Assembly (NCBI GenBank): GCA_023228125.1
Contig: JALOBT010000003.1
Span: 1-64,000, forward strand
DNA length: 64,000 nucleotides
Source: Candidatus Cloacimonadota bacterium
GTDB lineage: Bacteria > Cloacimonadota > Cloacimonadia > Cloacimonadales > Cloacimonadaceae
Reading direction: 5' to 3'
Part shown: positions 34,066-42,464 of the stretch, piece by piece
Numbering within the stretch: position 1 is the stretch's first letter
Layout: every line of letters begins with the position of its first letter
Notes under the pieces: model-generated
The model's input: only the letters and a program-made list of their open reading frames with translations
The model's database searches: none
Told to the model about the DNA's origin: nothing
Made by a program: the position numbers and the translations under genes

Positions 34066-34704
34066 TTATTTTATCAGATGTAACCAGTCTCCCAAGAGGA
34101 AATCCAGACGGCCGATCAATAGTGAAATACGTGCCATCACAGTGTAACCGAAGGTAGCGCCAAAGCTCACCATCAGAAACCAGATACCGACCTTGGAGAC
34201 AGCCTTGGAGACGCCCTCCTGTTTCTTGCTGAAGTAAAAGAAGTACACGCCACAGATGGTGCCTATTATCATCAATAGATTCCCGATTACTTCTGGGGTA
34301 GTATCTGCGGCAAAAGGATTGATCATGGTGGCGGTAAGCTGTTGCAGGATATCGCTCTTCATATAGCGCAGCATTGAGATTCCGGCTGTAGTGCCCACCA
34401 TGATAGCGATGGGGTAGCGGCTGATCCATTGGGTTTTGGGATGGATGCGCATGAGCATCATCAGCCCCAAGGCGGCCGGGATGAGTAAAATGATATTGCC
34501 CGAGAAATCAGCAGCGAGCTTGGCAAAGAGATTCGGCACCATGATCGAGTAGATAATATAGACCAGCCAATAAGCCGCAGACAGGCCTACAAAGACCTGT
34601 TCGGCAAACTTATAGAAGGGATTGTCCTGGTACAAAAAGCTGAAGATACACAGGGTGAAGAAAGCGGCGAGCCAGACTCCAAAGGTGTTCATTATGCTAA
34701 TCAT
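34066..34704 (-). CDS. Polytopic membrane protein, unknown (membrane cassette, gene 4)
   Basis: 212 residues from the ATG at 34704, chosen because a GAGGAGG ribosome-binding site within the end of the previous gene precedes it; a longer frame (to 34767) begins with an unlikely Arg/Pro-rich run. About six membrane segments are visible (for example FGVWLAAFFTLCIFSFLY, NIILLIPAALGLMMLM, VGIWFLMVSFGATFGYTVMA). It overlaps the preceding gene by 8 bases. Likely forms an inner-membrane complex with its neighbours; no known family recognised. Confidence 0.65.
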   Translation of the reverse strand: MISIMNTFGVWLAAFFTLCIFSFLYQDNPFYKFAEQVFVGLSAAYWLVYIIYSIMVPNLFAKLAADFSGNIILLIPAALGLMMLMRIHPKTQWISRYPIAIMVGTTAGISMLRYMKSDILQQLTATMINPFAADTTPEVIGNLLMIIGTICGVYFFYFSKKQEGVSKAVSKVGIWFLMVSFGATFGYTVMARISLLIGRLDFLLGDWLHLIK

Positions 34705-35563
34705 TGCTCTTCCTCCTCTTGATAATAAATGCCTTGGTCTTGGTGGTCTTCTTTTTCTTGGCGACAAATACCTTGATATTGCCCAGGGCTATAAAGACGA
34801 GAATCAGAAGGTGGGCAACGGATTGGGCGTCCATCTTGGTGGTGGCAGAGCCCAATCTGCCGATCAAACTTTCATATTCGCTGGCGGCTTTGAGTCCACC
34901 CAGGAGGCCGGTAAGCTGCCGCTGCTCATTCACATAAGGGAAGAAGCCGGGCGCACTTACTGCGGTGCAGCCACCTGTGACGGGGACGTTGTAAGAATCC
35001 CGTGCCACCATCATCCATTCCTTCAAGCCAGGCACTCCGCTGGAGAGCGAGCTCACCCAGGCTACGTCTTTCAAGCGTCTGGTATTGGCCAGCAGGGGAA
35101 TCTGGTCATAGGGGGTATTTCTGGTGTCATTGGGATAGACTTCTTTCAGATCCCGTCCCATAGCTTGGATAGTAACCATACCGCCTACCTTGTAGCCCAG
35201 ATTCACATAGTCCAGACCCCGCTTTTTGTCGGGATAATCACGCAGCACCTTTTCAAAGGCTTGTTCGGCCATCTGCACTCCCATCGGCCACAGGGCTGTG
35301 GCAATGATCTTTTGATCACGTTTGAAGGCGTGTTCGATCATTGCTTCTCCCATAGGTTGCAGCTCGGTCATGGTGGAAGGATCGTAATCAAAGGATATGA
35401 TTACCACCTTGTTTTCGGGAGTGTTTTCGATGAGATCATAGGCCATCTGGGTGTATCCCGAAACTTCCGTCTTCCAGCCAATGGGGAAGAGGAGGGGAAG
35501 GGCAACGGCAATTAGGAGCACCAGGTAGATGATTCTGCGTTCGGCTAAAACGGATATCTTCAT
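34697..35563 (-). CDS. Membrane-anchored extracytoplasmic protein, unknown (cassette, gene 3)
   Basis: 288 residues. An N-terminal membrane segment (about 11-29) and a C-terminal one (about 246-264) flank a domain of roughly 210 residues with VVIISFDYDPSTMTELQPMGEAM, YVNLGYKVGGM and VPVTGGCTAVSAPGFFPYV. A lysine-rich cytoplasmic tail (KKKKTTKTK) ends the protein. The domain looks like an alpha/beta fold, but I recognise no catalytic signature. The start codon overlaps the stop of gene 2 (ATGA) and its 3' end carries the ribosome-binding site of gene 4, indicating tight co-expression. Confidence 0.65.
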   Translation of the reverse strand: MKISVLAERRIIYLVLLIAVALPLLFPIGWKTEVSGYTQMAYDLIENTPENKVVIISFDYDPSTMTELQPMGEAMIEHAFKRDQKIIATALWPMGVQMAEQAFEKVLRDYPDKKRGLDYVNLGYKVGGMVTIQAMGRDLKEVYPNDTRNTPYDQIPLLANTRRLKDVAWVSSLSSGVPGLKEWMMVARDSYNVPVTGGCTAVSAPGFFPYVNEQRQLTGLLGGLKAASEYESLIGRLGSATTKMDAQSVAHLLILVFIALGNIKVFVAKKKKTTKTKAFIIKRRKSND

Positions 35564-36258
35564 TTGTCACCTCCCAGATAGCTGCGCTCTATGCCCAGGA
35601 TGATCCTCAGGGAACTGCCCACAATCCCCAGTCCTGCGGAGATGAGGATCGCTCTTTGGGCTGCGGTATTGGGAAATTCCATGATAAAATCAGCCAGATT
35701 GGGGAAATGCCAAAAGTGCAGACTTTCTGGCAGCCAGCCGGTGAGCATGGTGCCGATACTGGTGCGTCCGATGATCACGATGATGGCGGTGATCATGAGC
35801 AGGTTAGATTCCAGCCCGCGGATGATAAAGGCTCTGTAGGCAGCAGAGGCGATGAAAAAGGCCAAAAGCGAAAAGAGCGTAGCCGAGAGCGGTAAATAGG
35901 CATTTTCAAAGAGATAGTCAAAGGGCTTTTGTCCCAGCCAGGCCTGAATCCCTGTCGCATCTCCCAGGATGCCGGGGGTTTCCTGCATGCCCCATAAGAG
36001 CCCCAATGCGAGCATCAGGCCAAAGCTGATCAGCCCAGCCAGATGATACTGCCAATTGTCAAGTTTGTGCACTATCTTGTGGGTATTCATCCTGATCAGA
36101 CTGATCTGTCCCAGCAGGATGGCAAAACCGGAGATAATCATAAACCAGCCTTCCAAGGTGGAGACGATCTCGTTGAAAGGACTATGGGGGATAAATTCTG
36201 AGAGCAGAACAATAATGCCAACGATGAAAGCGAAGATAAGCGGTGCTGAGCTTTTCAT
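35560..36258 (-). CDS. Polytopic membrane protein, unknown (cassette, gene 2)
   Basis: 232 residues with about six hydrophobic helices: APLIFAFIVGIIVLLSEFI, WFMIISGFAILLGQISLI, LAGLISFGLMLALGLLWGM, LSATLFSLLAFFIASAAYR, LLMITAIIVIIG, and ILISAGLGIVGSSLRIILG. A conserved-looking RTSIGTMLTGW lies between helices 5 and 6. It overlaps its neighbours at both ends by 4 bases. It probably forms the membrane core of the cassette together with gene 4; function unknown. Confidence 0.65.
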   Translation of the reverse strand: MKSSAPLIFAFIVGIIVLLSEFIPHSPFNEIVSTLEGWFMIISGFAILLGQISLIRMNTHKIVHKLDNWQYHLAGLISFGLMLALGLLWGMQETPGILGDATGIQAWLGQKPFDYLFENAYLPLSATLFSLLAFFIASAAYRAFIIRGLESNLLMITAIIVIIGRTSIGTMLTGWLPESLHFWHFPNLADFIMEFPNTAAQRAILISAGLGIVGSSLRIILGIERSYLGGDK

Positions 36259-37352
36259 GAGATTGCTCCTGCGATAAATTCTTTGAGGTTTGATGTCTCC
36301 AGGATTTCCAAAATCACGCCCAGGATGATGAGCAAGATGATCACAAGTTTGCCAAAATCATGCCCTTTGAGGCTGCCAAGCTGTTGGGGGTCTTTGGAGA
36401 GATAGGCACTGGCGGCAAAAAGTTCTTCACCGATCAAGGTATAATCACAGGTGACTACAAAGAAAGGCAATTGATGAGCCTGAGCGGTACCCGCAGTTTG
36501 GATGGCACCGGTGGCAAAGCCAGTTTCAGCCAGAATCAGGGACTCCGCATAAAAGGAGCCCATAAAGAAGTTTGCCGCAGGCTTTCTGCGCAGCATGATG
36601 CCGTCTATTCCTGCCACAAAGCCAAATTGGTCATCAGTGAGATAAAAGACATTATCAGGCTTGTAGGCATCCAGTCTTCCGGCTTTGAGATAGGCTTCGC
36701 GCACCACTTCTTTGGCAGCGGAGAGCACCATCGAAAACCGGCAGGGCACGATAATCTCAGTATCATATTCTGCGGCTCTTTCGGCCAGATGGCTGAGGAT
36801 GGTGAGGCTGGCAATGGTCTGAATATCGTCCAGATCACTGATGCCTGGCACATAGAGGATGGGCTTGCCCTTTTCTGTAGCACGTCCGATGGCTTCTTCC
36901 ATACTATCCAATCCCGCAATACGGCGGATGAAGAATTCTTTTCCGTGCCGCGCAGCTTGGATGTAATAGAGGATGGCTCCACACACGAGCAGGAGCAGAA
37001 GCAGGAAGCCGAGCTTGCCCATATAGAACCACTGCGCACGAGTCTGGGCACTGGCCGAGAGCGTGAGATCATCATCCTGAAAATAGGCTTTGAGCTGATA
37101 GTGGTATTCATTATTAGGCTCCAGCTCGTTATCCCGGAAGCTTCCGCTGGGGTCTGAGCAAGTGAGCAATACCCGCTTAGGCTCGTCAGCATCTTGTCTG
37201 CAGATTTCCACCTTTATTGCCATTGGACTTATCTCCCAGACCAGGTCAATGGATTTGCCATTGTCCCAGGGACTATCCTTTGCGGAAAAAGTATTGGCCA
37301 TCAGCAGGCCGATCAGAATCAAGAACAATAAACTCAGCAGAGTTTTACGCAT
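36255..37352 (-). CDS. DUF6754-like membrane protein with N-terminal extracytoplasmic domain (cassette, gene 1)
   Basis: 365 residues. Signal peptide (1-19), a small fibronectin-like domain (about 35-100, ending YHYQLKAYFQDDD), a membrane helix near 113-132, then a domain with RRIAGLDSMEEAIGRATEKGKPILYV, ERAAEYDTEIIVPC and LPFFVVTCDYTLIGEELFAASAYLS, and a C-terminal membrane helix. From memory these match the DUF6754 family, which has no assigned function. It starts after AAAGGAG and leads the overlapping four-gene unit. The invariant-looking D/E and C residues in the soluble part could bind a ligand; that is a guess. Confidence 0.7.
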   Translation of the reverse strand: MRKTLLSLLFLILIGLLMANTFSAKDSPWDNGKSIDLVWEISPMAIKVEICRQDADEPKRVLLTCSDPSGSFRDNELEPNNEYHYQLKAYFQDDDLTLSASAQTRAQWFYMGKLGFLLLLLLVCGAILYYIQAARHGKEFFIRRIAGLDSMEEAIGRATEKGKPILYVPGISDLDDIQTIASLTILSHLAERAAEYDTEIIVPCRFSMVLSAAKEVVREAYLKAGRLDAYKPDNVFYLTDDQFGFVAGIDGIMLRRKPAANFFMGSFYAESLILAETGFATGAIQTAGTAQAHQLPFFVVTCDYTLIGEELFAASAYLSKDPQQLGSLKGHDFGKLVIILLIILGVILEILETSNLKEFIAGAIS

Positions 37353-37419
37353 TTGTATTCTCCTTTTCTAAAGATATTGGGAATGGGGCAGTCTTGTGTG
37401 GATAGAATCGTATTGAGCT

Positions 37420-37452
37420 TCCCCAAAACCGGATAAAGCTCCGGTTTTGGGA
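37420..37452 (-). terminator. Hairpin between the lipoprotein gene and the membrane cassette
   Basis: CCCCAAAACCGGA and TCCGGTTTTGGG pair over 12 bp around a 6-base loop. It lies in the 125-base gap between the minus-strand lipoprotein gene and the next gene. There is no clear U-run on the minus side, so it may attenuate rather than stop transcription. Confidence 0.5.
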
Positions 37453-37477
37453 AATATCTGAAGTTTTCAGGCATTAT

Positions 37478-38275
37478 TTATTTTTGAAAAACAGCTTTGA
37501 TCTCATCAGTTTTGGTGATGATCAGTTTTAATTGATCCTTGGTATATACTTTGTTTTGATCGCTGTCTATGATAGCTTTTACGTCTTTTAAGAGTTCGAT
37601 GGACTTTGTAAAAGCTTCTTGCTCCACGATGTGAGGGGTGGAGATTTGCTGCATATTCTGAACCAGGCTATTGAAGGTTCCTTTTTGAGCCAGTACGGAG
37701 GTTCTCTCGGCGTTGTAATCCTGATGAATCAACCAGGCCACGCGATTTGCGGCTTCGACCCAGCCGCCCAGCAGCATCAAAGTGTAATTATCAAAATTCT
37801 CACTTTCCCAGAGCTTACCTTCCACGTCTCCTTTGTGAAAATCGAGGGCTTTATCCAGCTCTTCCCACTGTTCATTTTCGATCATTTTCTTCATCTGATC
37901 GCCCAGACGATTAACTTCTGATTCCAGACCAAGCAGTGAGGTAAGATTCATCATGGAAGCGGAAATATCGGTGAGTTTGCTCTTGTTACGGCCTTTTGCT
38001 GCCAATACAGCATCAGCAGTCAAGAGTCCCAGGGAAAAGGCATTACGCACTTCTTCCTGTTTGGTTTTGTAGATTGTGGTAGGTACGGCCGCGGAGATGT
38101 CTTTTACTTGCACTTGATCCAGCGCGACATATACTTCTTTGAAAGAAGGCAGGGGGGCATAGGTTATTTGCTGTTCTGCCAGCTCATCACTGGGAACCTG
38201 TGGCACCTTTTTCTTACAGGCCACCAAACTCAATAACAGGATCAACACCATTGCGATGACTATCCGAGTCTTCAT
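37478..38275 (-). CDS. Predicted lipoprotein, unknown function
   Basis: 265 residues. The N-terminus MKTRIVIAMVLILLLSLVAC followed by KKK is a lipoprotein signal with lipobox LSLVAC, so the mature protein begins at Cys20 and is lipid-anchored. The rest is mostly helical (for example VNRLGDQMKKMIENEQWEELDKAL), with no recognised domain. AAGGAG precedes the ATG. It lies 13 bases after the FHA/ABC transporter gene and is probably its periplasmic or membrane partner. Confidence 0.7.
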   Translation of the reverse strand: MKTRIVIAMVLILLLSLVACKKKVPQVPSDELAEQQITYAPLPSFKEVYVALDQVQVKDISAAVPTTIYKTKQEEVRNAFSLGLLTADAVLAAKGRNKSKLTDISASMMNLTSLLGLESEVNRLGDQMKKMIENEQWEELDKALDFHKGDVEGKLWESENFDNYTLMLLGGWVEAANRVAWLIHQDYNAERTSVLAQKGTFNSLVQNMQQISTPHIVEQEAFTKSIELLKDVKAIIDSDQNKVYTKDQLKLIITKTDEIKAVFQK

Positions 38276-38288
38276 ACTATTACTCCTT

Positions 38289-41200
38289 TTATTCCTTGAA
38301 ATACAGTTTTAGTTTTATCCAGGTGATCAGATTCAGCACTAAGGCAAAAAGCAAGATCACCAGGGCATTATAATTCCAGGTGCGGCAAAGCCGTGAACCA
38401 CAGGTCTTGTAACTGGACATAAATTCATTGCGCGCTGTATTCATCACTCTGCCGTCCATCATACTTACGGCAGAATTCAGATAGCTGTTTACGATTTCAT
38501 TCGGGTCCCATTTTTCGGCAATAGCGGTTTTGGCATAATATACCTCTGCACGCCGCTTTTGGAATTCCCGACCAGTGATTGCAGCATTCCTGTAATCCTG
38601 TAAATATGTCAATTCCTTTTTTTCGATTTTGTGTAAAGCACGGTGAAACTTGGTGTTTTTGGCATAAGCTGTGGTGAGCCCCTCAAAGAGCCAACGCGAG
38701 GGGATAGCCTGCACCACCTCTGGAATCGGGTGTCTCTCCCAAAGCGTGAGATTGCGGTTCATGCGTTCAAATTCGATCACTGCGCCTCCAAAGATGATTT
38801 GCGGGATCAAAATCAGCGGCAGCAGATTTATGATGGCGCGGCTTTCTTTGATGAAGGCCGAGCACAAAAGCCCTATGGAATTGCCGATCAGGGAGGCCAG
38901 AAAGAAATATAAGATGCTGCTGGGGCCCAGCCCCTTGATACCCAAAATCAGTGCTGCTATGGCATGATAGAGAATGGCTTGGACAAAACCAAAAAAGCAG
39001 AGTGTGAGGATTTTGGAGCTGAGATAGCTGCTCATTTTCAGATTCATGAGGCGTTCTCGGAGCACGATCCTGCGTTCGCCGAGAATCTCTTCAATGCTAT
39101 TTGACATCCCCAAAAAGATGAAGGCGATAACGGAGACGAAGACATAGATAAAGATATTATTATTCTCATGATAGGAATAGCTGGCGGTGGTGGTGTGTCG
39201 CAAAATAAAGGCAATGATCAGTGCCAAAAGTGGTGCTTCAATGAAGGTAATAATCTGATTTGTGCGGCCGCGGAATTTCATTTTGAAGCTGCGTGAGATA
39301 TAGGTCATCAGGCTGATGAGGTAGCTCTTTAGCCCCATGGGTTTACGTCTGCGCTTCGAAGTGGAGAAGGCGGCGGTGGGTTCATAAGTATCGCTTTGAA
39401 TCATCTCAAACAGCATCTTGCGTTTGTTCTTGTCCCGCCAATACTCCGGGGGAAATTTGCGTTTGGCCTGCACCTGTTTTTGCAATTGTTCATAAACAGG
39501 CTGGCCTTGCTCGTCATATTCCGGATAGCTAATGACATCATAAAAGTAATCTGAAGTCATCGAGTGTCTTTTGTTCTCGATTTCGGTCTTATGATTTGTG
39601 AGCAATTGCAGCTCTTCATCAAAATAGGCAAAACTTTCGCCCGGCGCACCATAAAATGCCACCCTGCCACCCATATCCATCATCATTACCTGGTCAAACT
39701 TGCGATAGACGCTGCTATTGGGTTGATGGATGGTGATGATCACGATCTTGCCCTGTTCGCAGAGTTTGGACAAGATATCGATGATCTGCTCCGCGTCGTT
39801 AAAGGAAAGGCCGCTGGTGGGCTCGTCACAGATGATGATGGAGGGCTCAAAGAGCAATTCCAGCGCGATATTCAGGCGTTTACGTTCTCCACCGGAGAGA
39901 TTCTTGGCACTGCTTTCGCCCACGATGGTATCATGGTGATGGCTGAGCCTCACATGATGAAGGATATTATTTACCTTTTGCTCAATCACGGATTTTTGCA
40001 ATTTGGGCATTCTGAGGCGCAGGCGATAATACAGGTTTTCATACACGCTGAGGTTTGGGTAAAGCATATCTTGCTGTGGCACATAGGCCAGGTATTCCAA
40101 AAAGTAATTGAGATTGGAATAGATGGGCTTGCCGTCTATGAGGATTTGGCCGTAGGTGGGCGTGATTTCGGTGGCGAGCACATTGGTGAGGGTGGATTTT
40201 CCGCAACCGCTTTGCCCCAGGATCGCCATGAGCTGTCCCTTTTCCACTTCGAAAGAGACCGAATCCAGAGCGAGCTTGCCATCCCGGAAGAAGTGTTTGA
40301 TATCGACTACAGAGAGCTTTTGCATCTCAAAAGGAGTCTCAATGAGGTCGTAGAAATTGTTGATCCGGTAATTGCGTTTTTCGATGGTGATAATATCAGA
40401 ATTAAGCTGAATGGGCGTGGCTTCTTTTACTAACTTGCGATTCACATAGATGCTGTAGCCCTTTTTGGGTGGGAGCACATGATAGCTCTGCCCTTTGAGC
40501 TCGATCAGGGCAATGCTGTTCTCGCTATCCTCACGGCTGATGGAAAAATAGCCCTTTTCCAGATAGATATAGAGTTTCATGGGGATGTAATCGTCCACCC
40601 CGATGCTGCTCCGGCTTTCGATCACCATTACCAGATGGAAAGGTGCGTAGCCTTTGATCTGCATAGTATCATCAAAATACACTTCATGGCGGCGATTGTG
40701 CGGGATTTCACGGCCATTCAGGGATACTACTCCGCTATTTACCGTAATGCTGAAGCCATTGTGCTCCTTGTACACCACAAAGTCATAGCTGCTTTTGTGA
40801 AATGCTATTACATCGCTATCATCTCGCAGGCTATAGATCTTTTTCAGACAACTATAGGAATAGTTTCTTCCCCCCAGAGCCAGCACTGAGTCTTCCGAAA
40901 GTAAGATGATGGAATTTCGCTCTGGCGGCTGGGAGGAGATCAGCGCTTCAGAGCTGGCGGGGATGCTCACAAAAAGGTATTTGTCGATGGCAAAAAGAGA
41001 ACATTCATAAGGGCTAAGCCGCTCACTGCGAAAGGCGATATCTGCATTGCTTCCAGAGCCAAAGACTACGTAATCCGAAAATACTGAATGCTTGAGATGG
41101 CTCAGATGGTGACGGCAGGGGATGGTGAGCAGGCCAGAGCGGTGATGTTCAAGATGGTCTATCAGCGGCAAAATGACTTCAGAGGAGAGCTTGAGCTGTT

Positions 41201-41552
41201 TGCTGAACTGCATGATTTCCGTAAGCTCGGAGATGGCAAAATCCGCCTCTGTACGCGCCATGATCACCAGGGATTGGATGAGCCGGATCTTATCAAATAG
41301 CGAAAGATGCCGATCCAAAAACTTTAGAACTTCCTCGATATCATATTCGCTTTCCATGATTTGCTTTACATAGGACTCCCAGGAGACATCCACCTGCGCA
41401 AATAGATTGGTAAGCAGTGAATACAGGATGTCGGTCTCGCTGGGGGTGATGTCGTCACCTTTGAGATTATAGACATAGAGCCGCGTGACCATATCAATGG
41501 TCTTTTTTAAACGCTCCTGATTCTCACGCATATAAGATGGTGATCTTAGCAC
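38289..41552 (-). CDS. ABCG-type transporter: TerB-like and FHA-like N-terminus fused to ATPase and permease
   Basis: 1,087 residues from a GTG at 41552 preceded by GGAG (7-base gap). Layout: about 20-125 helical, resembling the TerB-like tellurite-resistance fold; about 165-400 beta-rich regions resembling FHA phosphothreonine-binding domains (VVFGSGSNADIAF, then a second GYAPFHLV/YSIYVNRKLV part); ATPase about 410-650 with Walker A GQSGCGKST near 445, signature LSGGERKR near 553 and Walker B IIICDEPTSGL near 574; ABC2-type permease from about 770 to the end with six or so helices. The half-transporter order ATPase-then-permease is that of ABCG/White proteins. Substrate unknown; the FHA-like part implies control by protein phosphorylation. 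Confidence 0.8.
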   Translation of the reverse strand: MLRSPSYMRENQERLKKTIDMVTRLYVYNLKGDDITPSETDILYSLLTNLFAQVDVSWESYVKQIMESEYDIEEVLKFLDRHLSLFDKIRLIQSLVIMARTEADFAISELTEIMQFSKQLKLSSEVILPLIDHLEHHRSGLLTIPCRHHLSHLKHSVFSDYVVFGSGSNADIAFRSERLSPYECSLFAIDKYLFVSIPASSEALISSQPPERNSIILLSEDSVLALGGRNYSYSCLKKIYSLRDDSDVIAFHKSSYDFVVYKEHNGFSITVNSGVVSLNGREIPHNRRHEVYFDDTMQIKGYAPFHLVMVIESRSSIGVDDYIPMKLYIYLEKGYFSISREDSENSIALIELKGQSYHVLPPKKGYSIYVNRKLVKEATPIQLNSDIITIEKRNYRINNFYDLIETPFEMQKLSVVDIKHFFRDGKLALDSVSFEVEKGQLMAILGQSGCGKSTLTNVLATEITPTYGQILIDGKPIYSNLNYFLEYLAYVPQQDMLYPNLSVYENLYYRLRLRMPKLQKSVIEQKVNNILHHVRLSHHHDTIVGESSAKNLSGGERKRLNIALELLFEPSIIICDEPTSGLSFNDAEQIIDILSKLCEQGKIVIITIHQPNSSVYRKFDQVMMMDMGGRVAFYGAPGESFAYFDEELQLLTNHKTEIENKRHSMTSDYFYDVISYPEYDEQGQPVYEQLQKQVQAKRKFPPEYWRDKNKRKMLFEMIQSDTYEPTAAFSTSKRRRKPMGLKSYLISLMTYISRSFKMKFRGRTNQIITFIEAPLLALIIAFILRHTTTASYSYHENNNIFIYVFVSVIAFIFLGMSNSIEEILGERRIVLRERLMNLKMSSYLSSKILTLCFFGFVQAILYHAIAALILGIKGLGPSSILYFFLASLIGNSIGLLCSAFIKESRAIINLLPLILIPQIIFGGAVIEFERMNRNLTLWERHPIPEVVQAIPSRWLFEGLTTAYAKNTKFHRALHKIEKKELTYLQDYRNAAITGREFQKRRAEVYYAKTAIAEKWDPNEIVNSYLNSAVSMMDGRVMNTARNEFMSSYKTCGSRLCRTWNYNALVILLFALVLNLITWIKLKLYFKE

Positions 41553-41858
41553 GCATTTTCTCCAAAGAGGCCGGTGACATTATTAGCAAAATACATCGAT
41601 AAAACTCTCTCAAATATGATATTAAAGCTTGTAACCTAAATTGGAGAATAGGGGCAGGATGTCAAGGAAAAGCTTGTAAGCATTCAACATTATCATAATA
41701 ACACGAGAACCTTGCTATCTTATCTATGCTCTCAAACAGTCCTCTTGGGTTCAAGTTGATTCCAATCCAGTTTGAACTCGAGATGACTCGAAATCCCAAG
41801 TCATCTCGAGTCGATCCTGAATTAAAGACGAGTTCAAGGCTGGAGCAAGAAACATGCT
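41553..41858. other. Intergenic region with nested palindromes
   Basis: 306 bases between the ABC transporter gene and the dsrE-like gene (both minus). The only clear structure is the palindrome at 41776-41811 nested within a TTGAACTCG / CGAGTTCAA pair. No gene or clear promoter was seen. Confidence 0.5.
41776..41811. repeat. Perfect 13-base inverted repeat
   Basis: ACTCGAGATGACT (41776-41788) and AGTCATCTCGAGT (41799-41811) are exact complements around a 10-base loop. A second pair, TTGAACTCG (41772-41780) and CGAGTTCAA (about 41831-41840), overlaps the left arm and would compete with the first stem. It lies downstream of the dsrE-like gene and could be its terminator, but no U-run follows. 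Confidence 0.6.
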
Positions 41859-42215
41859 TCAGAAGGTCAATACTTTATCACTATCCACCACCCAATCGGC
41901 AAGTTCTGCCATGGTGGACTTCGTTGCACCTTCAAAATAGGGCTGGTTTTTGTGGATTCCGCAACGGGCCATGCAGGTACCGCAGACTTTTACGGAAACA
42001 CCTTTGGCGATGAGGTCTTTGAGCATTTGCGAGAGATCCTGATCATAGCCTACGGGTGGTTTGCAGACCTCGCGGGCCATATCCACAGAGTCGTTCATCA
42101 GGAATATTCTTAGTTTGTGACCTTTTTTATTCAGGGTTTCGGCCAGACGCAGGCCATTCCAGGTTACATCCGTATTATCATATGGTTCACGGTTAAAGAT
42201 GATCAGCACTTTCAT
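41859..42215 (-). CDS. DsrE/DsrF-family protein
   Basis: 118 residues from the ATG at 42215 after AAGGAG; an upstream in-frame ATG (42251) lacks a ribosome-binding site. The N-terminus MKVLIIFNREPYDNTDVTWNG and LRIFLMNDSVDMA match the DsrE-like sulfur-relay fold. Two cysteines in VCGTCMARCG plus one in REVCKPP may carry persulfide sulfur. It likely acts in cytosolic sulfur transfer, but no partner (TusBCD or Dsr genes) is nearby. Confidence 0.8.
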   Translation of the reverse strand: MKVLIIFNREPYDNTDVTWNGLRLAETLNKKGHKLRIFLMNDSVDMAREVCKPPVGYDQDLSQMLKDLIAKGVSVKVCGTCMARCGIHKNQPYFEGATKSTMAELADWVVDSDKVLTF

Positions 42216-42266
42216 GTGTAACTCCTTATTAATTATACATCCTGCATTCAAAATTGCCCATAATTC

Positions 42267-42455
42267 TCAATTCTCAATTTTCTTCTTAGCTGCCTTGGTT
42301 TCCCTATCTCTGCGGTGCCAGATCAGGTGCATTTCAAAGCCCACAAAAGCTAAAAAAAGGCCTATCAGACCACGCCATCCAAAAGCCGGAAAGAGCAGAT
42401 ATAACGCTGCAGCCATGATAATCCATTCGACTATAGCAAGTACATATTGATTCAT
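42267..42455 (-). CDS. Small membrane protein, unknown
   Basis: 62 residues. The ATG at 42455 is chosen since AGGAG lies 6 bases before it; another ATG at 42461 directly abuts that site. Two hydrophobic helices (about 4-20 and 24-42: VEWIIMAAALYLLFPAFGW, GLIGLFLAFVGFEM) are followed by a charged tail (RRDRETKAAKKKIEN). It lies between the L,D-transpeptidase and dsrE-like genes, probably in the same transcript. Confidence 0.6.
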   Translation of the reverse strand: MNQYVLAIVEWIIMAAALYLLFPAFGWRGLIGLFLAFVGFEMHLIWHRRDRETKAAKKKIEN

Positions 42456-42464
42456 TTTCATCTC

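Noticed and set aside
39564..40433. Open frame antisense to the ABCG/FHA transporter
   Set aside because: Overlaps the ATPase domain codons exactly; no independent support.
41740..41780. tRNA-like GGTTCAAGTTGATTCCAATCC stretch (first 20 bases quoted in part elsewhere)
   Set aside because: The T-arm resemblance is superficial; no acceptor stem, anticodon arm or CCA-proximal pairing could be built.
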